Shown: one piece after another, positions 36,492 through 46,031 of the stretch
Position numbering within the stretch: position 1 is the first letter of the stretch
Layout of the letters: every line of letters begins with the position of its first letter
NCBI RefSeq assembly: GCF_020966635.1
Contig: NZ_JAJKFQ010000026.1
Location: forward strand, 349,894-413,893
Source: Stieleria sp. JC731
GTDB lineage: Bacteria; Planctomycetota; Planctomycetia; Pirellulales; Pirellulaceae
Direction: 5' to 3'
DNA: 64,000 nt
The notes under the pieces: model-generated
What the model was told of the DNA's origin: nothing
The model's database searches: none
Seen by the model: the letters and a program-made list of their open reading frames with translations, nothing else
Translations under genes and position numbers: made by a program

Positions 36492-37961
36492 TTAAGAACC
36501 TGAGGAAGAGGGGGTTGGTTCGATTGCCGCTGCAGATTGGATTTCCGAGCGGAAGGTTGCTGAAGGTTTGTTCGACTTACCAGCGGCCGGCAAATCAAAT
36601 CTTACCGCTGTCCCAACACCTGGGGTACTGTCGATCTGGATGGCCCCACCGTGGGCCTGCACGATCGTATCGCAGATTCCTAGGCCCAGCCCTAAACCCT
36701 CACCCTCGTGTGTGGTGAAATAGGGCTGCGTCGCTTGCTCGATTTGATCTTCAGACATACCTATCCCGTCATCGGAAACGGTGATGAAAACCCTGTCTCC
36801 CGTACAATCAGCTGCGACGTGAATTTGCCGACGTCGATCGGAACTCGGTTCTGCTAACAAACCTGCCGGGCCTTTTGCCAGTTGATCGCGGATCGCCCTT
36901 TCGCCGTTATGAATTAGATTCAGTAGCACTTGGACAATTTGGCTTTGGGCACCACACACCGAAACATTCACAGAATCTCGGTCCACCTGAACCCGACCGT
37001 CCGGCAGTTCATGTGTCAAAAATCGGATCGCGGTATCAATCGCGTCTGCGAGTACAAAGTCAGTTTTAACAGCCAGTTGTTCCGGATGAGCGAACGAGCG
37101 GAGGTCGGTGACAATATGGCTGATGCGTGTGACACCTTCTTCAATATCCGCAATGATCTCTTCCGGATCGTTGCCCTTCGCTAACTTCTTTTTTAATACC
37201 TTGATCGCCATCAGCGAGTAGTTAACGGGATTGTTAATCTCATGTAGCAAGCCAGCAGCAACGCCAGCGATCGCACGCATCTTTTCACTATGAACGAGTT
37301 GTTGCTCAGTGTCGCGAAGCCGCAGAATCGATTCCCTGCGTTGCCGTTCTTTTTCGATCAAATCTTGATTGAGACAAAAGGCTTCGAACCGATTTTTGCG
37401 ATAGGTATAGCAAACCGTCACGCAGGCGGCTGAGCTTACGGCAAGGAAAAAGAGACCTTCAATGGCGACGTCACTGCCAAAGATCGACAGCCCCGCCGAG
37501 GCGATCAAAGTACCTAGATAGACCGCGATCAAACTGGCGCAGCATGCCATCGCTTCAATTGCGCTAAATCCCAACATTTGGACAATGATCATCAGCAAGA
37601 TCAAGCCAAAGTAATACCGCGATTGTCCGGCATTGGTTGCATACATCATCCAGCACATGAAGGCGCCAGGGATGAAGACCAAAAGCAAGCTCACCGGCGA
37701 TAACAGACGTCCTGCAGACCAATAGCGCCGGCTAACAAATCCGACGACAAGTAGCATCGTCGCGAACATCCGCCCGAGAAACAGATTCAGAAAAACGTCT
37801 GGGTAGAGAAACCAGTCTAAGATCGCACCAGCTGGCATCAGGATCGCTCCCAGAGCCAAGCCGATGTCGGCCCAGTAACAGCGGTTGAGACGCTCTGTTT
37901 GGACGAAAGCCGCGTTCTCACTCGGCTTGCCATAGTCGCGAAACGCCGCGGTGCTACTCAT
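36492..37961 (-). CDS. Membrane sensor histidine kinase (PhcS-like)
   Basis: 489 residues. Five to six membrane helices occupy about 33-185 with no sizeable periplasmic domain, as in sensors of lipophilic signals (PhcS, CqsS, LqsS types). The kinase core is complete: phospho-acceptor His240 (GLLHEINNPVNYS), N-box Asn352 (LLNLIHNGERAI), DDGIGM (398-402), and the GEGLGLGLGIC lid (420-430). The start codon overlaps the stop of the methyltransferase gene (ATGA), so the two are translationally coupled. The ligand may be the methyltransferase product; this is inference from the Phc system. Confidence 0.93.
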   Translation of the reverse strand: MSSTAAFRDYGKPSENAAFVQTERLNRCYWADIGLALGAILMPAGAILDWFLYPDVFLNLFLGRMFATMLLVVGFVSRRYWSAGRLLSPVSLLLVFIPGAFMCWMMYATNAGQSRYYFGLILLMIIVQMLGFSAIEAMACCASLIAVYLGTLIASAGLSIFGSDVAIEGLFFLAVSSAACVTVCYTYRKNRFEAFCLNQDLIEKERQRRESILRLRDTEQQLVHSEKMRAIAGVAAGLLHEINNPVNYSLMAIKVLKKKLAKGNDPEEIIADIEEGVTRISHIVTDLRSFAHPEQLAVKTDFVLADAIDTAIRFLTHELPDGRVQVDRDSVNVSVCGAQSQIVQVLLNLIHNGERAIRDQLAKGPAGLLAEPSSDRRRQIHVAADCTGDRVFITVSDDGIGMSEDQIEQATQPYFTTHEGEGLGLGLGICDTIVQAHGGAIQIDSTPGVGTAVRFDLPAAGKSNKPSATFRSEIQSAAAIEPTPSSSGS

Positions 37962-39448
37962 TCGATTGGCTTCCGAATCTCTAAAAAGACATTGACCCCG
38001 GTCGAATCGACATAGGAATGCTGGACTCCCAAGTCTGGTGCCAAATCTCGCATGTCTTGCTGGTCGCGTAGTTCAAGATTCCAGTCCAACACCATTCCCA
38101 TCATCGCGACGGATGAATGGTTGGGAGTGACGTTGGTCACTAAGACCACACCTCCTGGATTAACCCATTCATAGAACAGTTCGATCAAAAAGCCGCATGT
38201 CGCATCCCGGAGATAATCAAACAGCCCAGCACAGTAAACAAGGTCATACTTCTGATCGAAGGCGTTTTCATGACCTTCCTCTTGCGCCATTTTCAAGATC
38301 TCGTGCACGCTTCGCTGCTCGGTGACGAGATTCATTTCTGGACGAAAATGTTTCGCTTCAGGCAGAAGTGTTGATTCGACGTGATTGAGCGTCTCACGAT
38401 TGAAGTCCACCAATCGAACGTCCACGTTGGAAGCTGTCGATTCTGAACGAACAAAACGGCTGATCTCTTCGGCAGGCCCGCACCCGATATTCAAAATCTG
38501 AACTCGGCGATGTGCCCCGTTGGAACTGGTTCTTGGGGCGTAGCCATTGGAACCGTTGAACTGGGCTGATAGCGAGCGCAGAGTCTCTCGGGTAATCGCT
38601 CGCTGAAGAAGATCGATCCGATTCCGGTGTGCGGCAGGGGCATCGTGCCGTAAAGCCGACGCGTTGACCAATTTCGCGTAGGTGTTGGTACCTTCCCAGG
38701 GCTCGTTGATCATCATTCGAACCATTTCGAAATCACCGGCATAGCCTAGCGGTTTGTTGAAGGCTCTGTTCATGAATGGTGAAACCATCAACAGCGGATG
38801 CAACTCACGCTGCGCAAGTGCGCGGTGGAAAGGTACGTCTTTCCGCGGAACTTCCCGCGTCGCGTCCTCGAATTCGCCATTCAAATCGGCAAAGCGAGGA
38901 TAGATTTCGCGATCGACATCGCGAACAAAGTCCAAGACGCGGTGCGAGTTGTTTTCGCGATCGATGTCGGCTTCCATTTCCCAATGTTCAAGCCAACGTC
39001 GCAATTCTTGAAGATAGCTACGAAGGTTTGAAACGGAGCTTCGAAAGCGATCGCCGACTCGAATATTCGCTTCATCCCAGTCGCTTACAAAATCTCTAAC
39101 AAACGAACGGAGCGTTTCGCCAGGATGCAGGTTCTTGAGGTCGGACCATGGATCAACCAATGAAGCCGACACAATCAAAATCAGACCGGTGTTTAGCAAA
39201 CCTGTGATGACAGCACGCCCAGCGTATGTGGCGCGATTGCCTTGATGAATCTTCAACTCATTAAGGACTTCGGAAAGTTGGACAATCGAATACGGATCGT
39301 AAACTTCGAAGACAACGTTCTGACGTGATAACCGAACCAACGTTCCGTCTGCCGCGACTCCTTGCGAGTTCTTGAAACTCACATGCGAGGAGATAGTCGA
39401 ATTTCTGATAGCCACAAAGACCCCACAATGGCTGATAACTCTTGTCAC
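37958..39448 (-). CDS. PhcB-like SAM-dependent methyltransferase with N-terminal PilZ-like domain
   Basis: 496 residues from GTG 39448. Residues about 20-105 resemble a PilZ-like domain (VSFKNSQGVAADGTLVRL, VVFEVYDPYSIVQLSEVL). A helical middle holds the family mark NKPLGYAGDFEMVRMM (231-246). The C-terminal class I methyltransferase has motif I ILNIGCGPAEE (318-328) and acidic Asp348 for SAM. This plan matches proteins annotated as extracellular-factor (3-hydroxypalmitate methyl ester) biosynthesis proteins, i.e. PhcB of Ralstonia, which makes a fatty-acid methyl-ester quorum signal. The gene starts six bases after the HTH gene and overlaps the kinase gene. Confidence 0.88.
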   Translation of the reverse strand: MTRVISHCGVFVAIRNSTISSHVSFKNSQGVAADGTLVRLSRQNVVFEVYDPYSIVQLSEVLNELKIHQGNRATYAGRAVITGLLNTGLILIVSASLVDPWSDLKNLHPGETLRSFVRDFVSDWDEANIRVGDRFRSSVSNLRSYLQELRRWLEHWEMEADIDRENNSHRVLDFVRDVDREIYPRFADLNGEFEDATREVPRKDVPFHRALAQRELHPLLMVSPFMNRAFNKPLGYAGDFEMVRMMINEPWEGTNTYAKLVNASALRHDAPAAHRNRIDLLQRAITRETLRSLSAQFNGSNGYAPRTSSNGAHRRVQILNIGCGPAEEISRFVRSESTASNVDVRLVDFNRETLNHVESTLLPEAKHFRPEMNLVTEQRSVHEILKMAQEEGHENAFDQKYDLVYCAGLFDYLRDATCGFLIELFYEWVNPGGVVLVTNVTPNHSSVAMMGMVLDWNLELRDQQDMRDLAPDLGVQHSYVDSTGVNVFLEIRKPIE

Positions 39449-39454
39449 ACCGAA

Positions 39455-40156
39455 CTAAAGCTTCCGCACTGCCTCCGCAGCGATGCTTCTAATCGGTCCA
39501 TCGTCACCCATTCGGATATAAGACGACGTTGTTCGAACAAGGCGTCCATTTTGGTCAACACCTTCAACGATTACTTTTTCAGCTGAGATCGTAATCTGAT
39601 GAATGATTAGGTGTTTTAAGTCTTCTTTGTTTCCATCCGGATCACCTGAAATCGATTGGATCCGTTTTCGCTGATCCAGGGCGTTGGTTAAAGCCCCGAG
39701 ATTTGAACGAGTCTCAACCCACCCATCGAAGGTGGTTTGATGACCCAATGTCGATGTAAATCCAAGCGGGCGAGCCGGAACGCCTCGATCGACAAGCGAA
39801 TCGCTATGCCCATCGCAACTTTGTGCCTCAACATCGCCGGTCAAAATCGCTGCCGCATGCCGCACAATCGAAACAACGGTCGATGATTCGCCGGACTGAC
39901 GAATGGCTTGGCCGATGACTTGCTGAAAAGTCTCCGAGCCGTCCGTATTTTCAACTCCCGCTAAACCATCGATTCGGTAGCGACCTTCACGGTGATCGAA
40001 ACTGATCTCGACGCCCAACTCCTTCAGGAAAGCGATGTCGCGATAGAAAGTCCGGCGGTTGACGTTCAGCTTCGACGTAATCGCATGCGGGTCTGCGGCA
40101 ACCCCCGATTGTACTAGTCGGAGGATCTCTAAAGCCCTATCGAGTCGGTGCCTCAT
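39455..40156 (-). CDS. HTH (YafY/DeoR-like) transcriptional regulator
   Basis: 233 residues. The N terminus is a winged HTH of the HTH_11/YafY kind: LDRALEILRLVQSG, ITSKLNVNRRTFYRDIAFLKELG (split helix-turn-helix, about 25-47) and a wing with EGRYRI. The remainder lacks a clear WYL signature but is of similar length and probably senses a ligand. It is the first gene of the unit that continues with the methyltransferase only six bases later, so it probably regulates its own operon. The palindrome at 40387-40403 is a candidate operator. Confidence 0.85.
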   Translation of the reverse strand: MRHRLDRALEILRLVQSGVAADPHAITSKLNVNRRTFYRDIAFLKELGVEISFDHREGRYRIDGLAGVENTDGSETFQQVIGQAIRQSGESSTVVSIVRHAAAILTGDVEAQSCDGHSDSLVDRGVPARPLGFTSTLGHQTTFDGWVETRSNLGALTNALDQRKRIQSISGDPDGNKEDLKHLIIHQITISAEKVIVEGVDQNGRLVRTTSSYIRMGDDGPIRSIAAEAVRKL

Positions 40157-40515
40157 CTTGACCTAACTTCGCTATCGAACAACACGGACGGGGCGTGGCG
40201 GTGAATGGAGTGGCAATTCGATGGCGGCCAACTGCCAGGTTGCTGGTTAGCCGCCAACGGAGTCCCTCAGATTGTTGCCTAAGTGTCCACAAACAAAAGG
40301 GGCGGGGAGTCAAATCACCCGAGAACATACAAAAGAATCAATAATGTACTCGACGACTGCCTTCCATCCTTGTATCCTCATCACCGGTGACAATTGTTGT
40401 CACTGCAGCGTTCAGGAGGTTTTGCCCCAACTTCCTGGACGCGTTTTTTATGCGCCGAAAGGGCAAAGCTCGGTCGCTAGCTTAGTCAAGATACCGGGGT
40501 TTCGCTACGCCGGTC
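40157..40515. other. Promoter region of the Phc-like operon
   Basis: 359 bases ahead of the HTH regulator and behind the PpiC-like gene. It contains the palindrome at 40387-40403. A 65-codon Cys-containing frame on the plus strand from 40344 lacks a ribosome binding site and runs into the neighbouring gene; not accepted. Confidence 0.4.
40387..40403. promoter_or_regulatory. Perfect palindrome, candidate operator
   Basis: GTGACAA and TTGTCAC flank three bases (TTG), a perfect 7-bp dyad. It lies about 230 bases upstream of the HTH regulator start, the first gene of the Phc-like unit. Operator function is inference. Confidence 0.35.
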
Positions 40516-41553
40516 TCATTCGGATGCCGCATCGGTGACTGAAGGGTCTGCAGAACTCCGTGTATCAGGCTTTAAGCCGGATTGGAACCAAGAAATCCGG
40601 GCTTCTTTCTTACCTGCACCGACCAAATTTTCGAATAGAAAATTCGCCGCATCACGCCGCAAACGGGTGCGATCTCTCAGTTCTTCAAACGCGACGGGTT
40701 TGGTTTGTTGATCATGAACAAGAACCAGATGCATCCCCAGCGAACTACGCACCGGATATGTCACTTTGCCGGATGATGTTCGGCGAACTGCCTGCATCAC
40801 GTTCTCGGGAAGGTCACCTGACTCGGAAACCCAGCCAATCTTTCCACCTTGTGACGCGGTTGAGCCATCACTGAACTCGATTGCCATTTGTGAAAATCGG
40901 TCCGCCAGTAGCGATGGCGAATCTTGCACTTTGCTGAGTTCGCTGTACGCATTTTGAACGATTTTGACAGCCTTGGAACTCGATTGGCTGTCCTTGGGAT
41001 CGATGGCGACAAACAGATGTGAAAGGTCCCAACTGGTCGGCGCATAGGATTCGATATTTCCAGCATAGAATCGGGCCAAATTGGCGTCCGTCATTTTGCT
41101 ACGCAGGTACTCTCGCCAACTCGTTTCCCATGCGATGTTGTCACGCAAGTCCCCTTCACTGCAGCCAAATCGTCGACATAGCGATTGAGTCGATTCACCG
41201 TTTCCGGCCAAGCCGTTGATAAAGTTATCCCATGATCGGTCGATCATGCTCTGCAGTTTTTCACCACCTTGTTTTCGGAGTTCCGATAGAGCGAGATGCT
41301 GATTTAGTAACGTCCCGACCGCTGCACGTCGGACTTCAAGTGGTGCGGAATTCGGCTGATCGATCTTTAGCTTCGACTTTAACAGCAGGTTTAAAGCCCC
41401 ATTTGAAATAGGGGCCCCATCAACCGCAACAATCGGTTCACTTGGCTGACCGGACGTTGATTGGGCGATGCCGATGATCGGGTGTTGAATCGATATTAAC
41501 AGCGCAATAAATGTTGCGACCAACAATTGAGTTTTCGTTGCGAACTTCTTCAT
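40516..41553 (-). CDS. Exported PpiC/SurA-type peptidyl-prolyl isomerase
   Basis: 345 residues from ATG 41553; ten more codons are open upstream, but MKKFATKTQLLVATFIALL is the natural signal-peptide start. A SurA-like N-terminal helical part (about 35-160, with VRRAAVGTLLNQHLALSEL) precedes a parvulin domain (about 175-310). Parvulin markers: DLSHLFVAID, FSDGSTASQGGKIGWVSE, GMHLVLVHD. The family aids folding of exported proteins. Substrate unknown. It may be co-transcribed with the upstream 41617 gene (63 bases). Confidence 0.88.
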   Translation of the reverse strand: MKKFATKTQLLVATFIALLISIQHPIIGIAQSTSGQPSEPIVAVDGAPISNGALNLLLKSKLKIDQPNSAPLEVRRAAVGTLLNQHLALSELRKQGGEKLQSMIDRSWDNFINGLAGNGESTQSLCRRFGCSEGDLRDNIAWETSWREYLRSKMTDANLARFYAGNIESYAPTSWDLSHLFVAIDPKDSQSSSKAVKIVQNAYSELSKVQDSPSLLADRFSQMAIEFSDGSTASQGGKIGWVSESGDLPENVMQAVRRTSSGKVTYPVRSSLGMHLVLVHDQQTKPVAFEELRDRTRLRRDAANFLFENLVGAGKKEARISWFQSGLKPDTRSSADPSVTDAASE

Positions 41554-41616
41554 TGCGTGCTGCCTGCGGAATGAATGGTGCAAATGTCAAACGCTGCGAT
41601 TCTCGCCGCGTATGGA

Positions 41617-43044
41617 TTATGGCAGGGCAATGTCGTGGACGATGAAGTCGACGCTATTGCGAATCACGGAGGTCGGCGATTGATAGACCAACTTCGCATC
41701 TTCCAGGCTTTCAATTTCGAAAAGATACCCCAATCCAACGCCCGACTCGGATCGCCGGTAAAGCTCGTATCCCAAGTTTTCGGATCGGTTTCCATTGGCA
41801 TCAATCACATACACTCGGTTCTGAAAAAGCCATTGTCGGTGGCTATCCATCGCTTCGTTTGCGTCTTCGACTTCGACTGAAAACCGAACCTCGTAAATTC
41901 CACCATTGGGTTGAACACGTTCGAGCTTGACCGTCATCGAATCGACCGTTTGTGCTTGCCCAATGTCATTCAATGGCAATTCGAAGTCATGGACTTTTCC
42001 AGGTAGTAGAGACTCGATCGTTCCTGACAAGGTTTCGATCTTGTTCGGGTTCCCCGCTGGCAATTCAAACGGCAAATAAAATTCACTGAACTTGATTTCA
42101 CGATTGGCAGGAATATCGATCGTTCGCTGCGTCGTCTGCGGCTTCAGAGTTTGCCCGTCATCCAATTTTCCCGATAGTTGGTCTACCGGGATCGTAATTC
42201 CAATGGGTGTCATTCCCGGCTGCCACGATAACTCCATCGAGAGATTTAGGCCGCTCTGTTGACCGTCGTTGAAAACGCGACGCGCCGATGCGGACATCGG
42301 CTCAATTCGATAAACGCCTGAGTATCCTGCCGAATCCACTCGCGAACGACGACTTTCGTCACGAGGAACCAACGCGATTGTGTCATCGGTTCCGCCGTAA
42401 TGGTTGACATCTAGATTTGCCTGATCAAGCACGATATCGACCGCATTCCAAAACGAAAGTGGTGCCGCGGTCGCTTGAATCGGAGCGGACTCATCAGTGG
42501 AATGTTCGAACTCGACACTGGTTTCACGACTGATCGCTTCCAATGCGTCACCAAGCGTTTTTACGTTTCCAAGTTTGATGCGGATTGCTTTCGCCTGGAC
42601 CTTTGTCTTTCGAGCCATAAGTGCGGCTCGAACTCTGGCAAGCCTCTCGGTCGCCTCAATTGAAAAATCTGGACGAGCTTCGGGGAGGAACCTTAACGCA
42701 TCGGGGCCGGCCTCGATCAATGCCCGTTCGGCACCTCTCCTGTCACTTGCCCTGCGGCCATCCAACTGGTCTACCCAGCGCAAAACGTCATCCTTGGATA
42801 CCTCGCCAGCATCGTTTTCGGAAGAAACGTCCTGGCCTTGAGATCGGGCATCTGTAGACAAGCACAAGACCACAAGAACCAATGCAGTGCTGCGGAGTGC
42901 GGCTCGAACAGTCCAACGCTTGCTTGCAGCCGTGCTTAAAAATGAAGGCCGCTTCGTTGGTGAGAAACACTCAACCTGCGAGTTCGATTTGCTCGTCATA
43001 ATCGAAACAATCGTCCGATTCATTTTCGTACCACAGTGAGTCAT
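41617..43044 (-). CDS. Exported protein of unknown function
   Basis: 475 residues. A long basic leader ends in a hydrophobic segment (ALRSTALVLVVLCLS, about 48-62), consistent with a signal peptide. Residues about 80-145 form a helical segment of HEAT-like look (DDVLRWVDQLDGRRASDRRGAERAL). A short secretin/STN-like segment follows (LGDALEAISRETSVEFEHS; FWNAVDIVLDQANLDVNHY), and then a beta-rich region to the end. The STN-like part resembles the N-terminal repeats of secretins and TonB systems. I do not recognise the whole protein; planctomycete-specific is likely. Confidence 0.7.
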   Translation of the reverse strand: MTHCGTKMNRTIVSIMTSKSNSQVECFSPTKRPSFLSTAASKRWTVRAALRSTALVLVVLCLSTDARSQGQDVSSENDAGEVSKDDVLRWVDQLDGRRASDRRGAERALIEAGPDALRFLPEARPDFSIEATERLARVRAALMARKTKVQAKAIRIKLGNVKTLGDALEAISRETSVEFEHSTDESAPIQATAAPLSFWNAVDIVLDQANLDVNHYGGTDDTIALVPRDESRRSRVDSAGYSGVYRIEPMSASARRVFNDGQQSGLNLSMELSWQPGMTPIGITIPVDQLSGKLDDGQTLKPQTTQRTIDIPANREIKFSEFYLPFELPAGNPNKIETLSGTIESLLPGKVHDFELPLNDIGQAQTVDSMTVKLERVQPNGGIYEVRFSVEVEDANEAMDSHRQWLFQNRVYVIDANGNRSENLGYELYRRSESGVGLGYLFEIESLEDAKLVYQSPTSVIRNSVDFIVHDIALP

Positions 43045-43145
43045 TGAACAGATGTCGGGGGGATGTGAGCTAGGTTCATTTTACTGAACAACCACGAACC
43101 GTTCACGATGCACCACGAACGTCCCCACCGCCTCATCATAACCTT

Positions 43146-44249
43146 ATGCGTTTTGCAATGTTCGCTCGCCCCACATGCGCACGGGTCAGATTGACGACCT
43201 TCTTCGTCTTCGCAGCTCTTGTAGGAAACCATCCGATCGCGGCCGTCTCGCCGACCATGGTTGAATTTCCCCAAGGTTCGTCGCAAGGTCAAGGAATTCC
43301 GATTATGGACTTCAGCGATGAAATCATCATTCTGGGACGTGATGGGCAGCTTCATACCGTTCGAAGTCCCGACAAAGATCGCATTCGAAATATCGATGCC
43401 GTCTACGAACCCGCAACAATCATGGAGATGCGTTCGGAGTTGCAGAAGGAGTTTGGTCGCGATTTCGAGGTTTTGACGACGCAACATTTTCTGATCGTTC
43501 AACCGCGCGGTCGTGGCACCCGCTGGCCAGAAATGTTCGAGCAATCGCATCGTTCATTCGTCAACTACATGTCACGTCGCAATATCAAGATTCGTCGCGG
43601 ACGTTTTCCCATGGTCGCAGTCGTGATGCCTGATGAAACAGCCATGTACGCTGAAATGCGAAAGATGGACATCAATGCCAAACGGGTCGCGGGAATCTAT
43701 GCTCGTGAAAGCAACCGTGTATTGACGCATGACGGAGGACACCTTCGATACATCGGAGCCACTGTCCGCCACGAAGCTGCGCATCAATCGGCTTACAACT
43801 ACAACGTGCATAGCCGGATCGTGATCACACCTCGCTGGGTCACCGAGGGCATCGGACAAATGTTCGAACCCGAATCGATGGTCAGTGGAAAAGCGGGTTT
43901 GAAGATTCGAGACCGGCTGAACCTGGATAGCATGACGGTGCTGCACAGGGAATACGGCAAAGACTTCGGTTCAGGGTTCTCTGACGCAGTTCGTGACTTG
44001 GTCGGTACCAACGAGATGTTTAACAATCCTCAGACCACCGACAAAGCCTACGCGGTTGCCTGGGCGATGATGTTCTACATGGCCGAGCGGGAGCCGGAAG
44101 CTTTCGCCAAAGTGCTGGCGGGAACCAATGCTCGCGGCACCTACCAGCCCTACGACCGGTTCACACGCCTAAGCGACTTTGAACGCTGGGTCGGCACCGA
44201 TATCGACCAATTCGCATCGAAAGTATCTTGGTTCTTACGCTCGATGTGA
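43146..44249 (+). CDS. DUF1570 zinc-metallopeptidase-like protein
   Basis: 367 residues with a signal peptide (core LTTFFVFAALVG). The central domain (about 100-340) has a gluzincin-like site: RHEAAHQ with His209, Glu210 and His213, and a downstream WVTEG with Glu234 as the third ligand. This is the DUF1570 family, common in planctomycetes and predicted to be exported peptidases; substrates are unknown. It diverges from the exported-protein gene at 41617-43044, with about 100 bases between. Confidence 0.88.
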   Translation: MRFAMFARPTCARVRLTTFFVFAALVGNHPIAAVSPTMVEFPQGSSQGQGIPIMDFSDEIIILGRDGQLHTVRSPDKDRIRNIDAVYEPATIMEMRSELQKEFGRDFEVLTTQHFLIVQPRGRGTRWPEMFEQSHRSFVNYMSRRNIKIRRGRFPMVAVVMPDETAMYAEMRKMDINAKRVAGIYARESNRVLTHDGGHLRYIGATVRHEAAHQSAYNYNVHSRIVITPRWVTEGIGQMFEPESMVSGKAGLKIRDRLNLDSMTVLHREYGKDFGSGFSDAVRDLVGTNEMFNNPQTTDKAYAVAWAMMFYMAEREPEAFAKVLAGTNARGTYQPYDRFTRLSDFERWVGTDIDQFASKVSWFLRSM

Positions 44250-44400
44250 TTTCAAACGTCGCGGAATCGATAGCTTTGGAGCATCAGATATCGCAATTGA
44301 CCGAGGCTAGAGATAACGCCAGAGGCAGATGCTTCTGCCTCGGGCGGTTTTCGAATCGGTGATTTGCTAGATGATGCTTGTCAGAATTATTAACAAATCC

Positions 44401-44700
44401 CTAGTTCTTGGACCGGCGTCGAACTACACATCCAGCCAATCCAATCAGTCCAAAAATCGCGAAAGATGACGGTTCTGGAACGGTAGGTGGCGGAGGAGAA
44501 CCAGAACCTTCGAAGGCAACAATCGTGAGACGTCCGCGCTGGATTGCTGCAGTACTGCCCCTACTCCAAGGTTGATGTTAGGCGTCCAGGCAAATTCAAC
44601 CCCAGGGACACCAATGGTTCGCGGATTGTTTAGGATTGTGTCGCTTGAACCACAAACCGGACGTGGTCTTGGATCCCAAGATCTGCATCTCAGCGCCCAA
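44401..44700 (-). pseudogene. Decayed PEP-CTERM protein gene
   Basis: Read on the minus strand, the end encodes RLTIVAFEGSG, a Pro-run, then VPEPSSFAIFGLIGLAGCV and a basic tail RRRSKN with stop at 44401: a complete PEP-CTERM signal. Upstream, the matching text (NNPRTIGVPGVEFAWTPNI) is in another frame, and LGAEMQILGSKTTSG in a third. So at least two frameshifts separate the signal from the body, and no start is visible. The 5' limit is uncertain. Confidence 0.75.
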
Positions 44701-45486
44701 AACTGCTAGCCAAGAACGCTGACAGTGGCCAAAACGGTCGGTTTAATAGATAACTAATCTGAGAGATTTGTCATCGAATATGGACAGAGACAGAGCAAGA
44801 TCGTGGCGTAAACATTTCGAGTTTCTACCGCCAAAATTGAAATGTTCTGTGCATTCTCCGCCATTGCAGGCAGTTTAGGCGGATTCCCGACCCACTAGCC
44901 AAATCCAGCTCCTTTGGGGGTATGGCGTCCGTTGACAAATCCCCACTGCTGTCAAATAATCAACACCCGTTCGGCCAGCCCGGCCCCCTCCACCGGGACT
45001 GGTCCTGTCAGTGTCAGCCAAAATGGGGAACTCCGGTATTTCCCAGACCCGAATTCAGTGACGTATTCGAGGATGTTGGTAGCGTGTTCAGGTTTAGTTT
45101 ACTTTGTCTGTGTTTGGCAGGATCCATCTATGCTGGATCCTGCAACGCTGGACTAATTTGTTCGATCAGGCAGTCATCCGCGTTAAAAACATTAGCGACA
45201 CCGTCAATCGGCCCACTTCATCACTCGATAGTGCCTGACGAAGATTTTGCTGATATAGCCGCGGAACTGGCCGGTCTAGTAGTCTTCGGTGGCAGTTCAT
45301 CAAACGAGTTTCTCCAAGTGCTTGGCATTCAACCACCTTTCCAATTCGATCGGTTGGTTCAAACGATGCAAGCTAGCGACTGGTTGGGCTCTCTGCCACT
45401 CTTTTGCGAGAAGGTATTCAAAGTCCCCATCACTGCATAAGTCTTGAAATGGATTATCTCTATCACCACAAACGACCAATAGACTT
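44701..45486. other. Unassigned accessory-looking stretch
   Basis: Mostly non-coding by appearance, with base use unlike its neighbours. A 172-codon frame at 44922-45440 (+) has no ribosome binding site, no recognisable domain and erratic composition; I give it little weight. An 8-bp inverted repeat (CAGGATCC/GGATCCTG) lies at 45118-45142. The stretch sits between a decayed and an intact PEP-CTERM gene. Confidence 0.35.
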
Positions 45487-45996
45487 ATGCTTCAAAAAAC
45501 TTTACTTGCTCCAATCGCAATTGTTCTTCTTTCCTTGCTGTCCACTTCGGTACACGCTGGCAATATCGTGACGTGGACTGGCGGCTCTGATTTTGACACG
45601 GATTCGATAGCTTTTGCAGGCTTCACCGCGGACTCGTTGGTCAATATCACTGGTCCAGCCATCTACCACGAACACACTTTTTCCAACTCAGACACTGCGT
45701 CTCTCGCAATTCGACTCGATGGAGTTTGGACTACCATTTATTCGGATACAATCACGAATACAACAGTAAACCTATCCGATATTCCAACTCCTATTTCATT
45801 CACTCAGGGGTTCGTCACGGGGTTGCGACTAAGCGGTTCCCCTGGAAGTAACCAAACCTTCCACGGACTATCTAGTTTAACGACTTTTGAATTCGACAGT
45901 CTGAGCGTTGCTTCGGTACCGGAACCGAGCTCGCTTGCCATTCTTGCCATCGGCGGTGTTGTCGTGGCAGGTCGGCGTTCAAGTCGACGCCGGTAG
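45487..45996 (+). CDS. PEP-CTERM surface protein
   Basis: 169 residues. A signal peptide (core LAPIAIVLLSLLST, cleavage VHA-GN near residue 24) is followed by a Ser/Thr/Asp-rich beta-type body with no cysteines. It ends in a full PEP-CTERM signal: VPEPSS, LAILAIGGVVVAG, RRSSRRR. Exosortase-dependent sorting to the surface is known for this signal. No Shine-Dalgarno precedes the ATG. A terminator follows directly. Confidence 0.85.
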   Translation: MLQKTLLAPIAIVLLSLLSTSVHAGNIVTWTGGSDFDTDSIAFAGFTADSLVNITGPAIYHEHTFSNSDTASLAIRLDGVWTTIYSDTITNTTVNLSDIPTPISFTQGFVTGLRLSGSPGSNQTFHGLSSLTTFEFDSLSVASVPEPSSLAILAIGGVVVAGRRSSRRR

Positions 45997-46031
45997 TTAA
46001 TGTGACTCGCTAGTCAGACTAGATTCATCCG

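Noticed and set aside
40344-40538. Small Cys-containing plus-strand frame
   Set aside because: No ribosome binding site, runs into the 3' end of the PpiC-like gene on the other strand, and covers the palindrome that is more likely regulatory.
44922-45440. 172-codon plus-strand frame
   Set aside because: No ribosome binding site, no domain, mixed composition, and the opposite strand looks equally coding-like in short pieces. It is described as part of an unassigned stretch.
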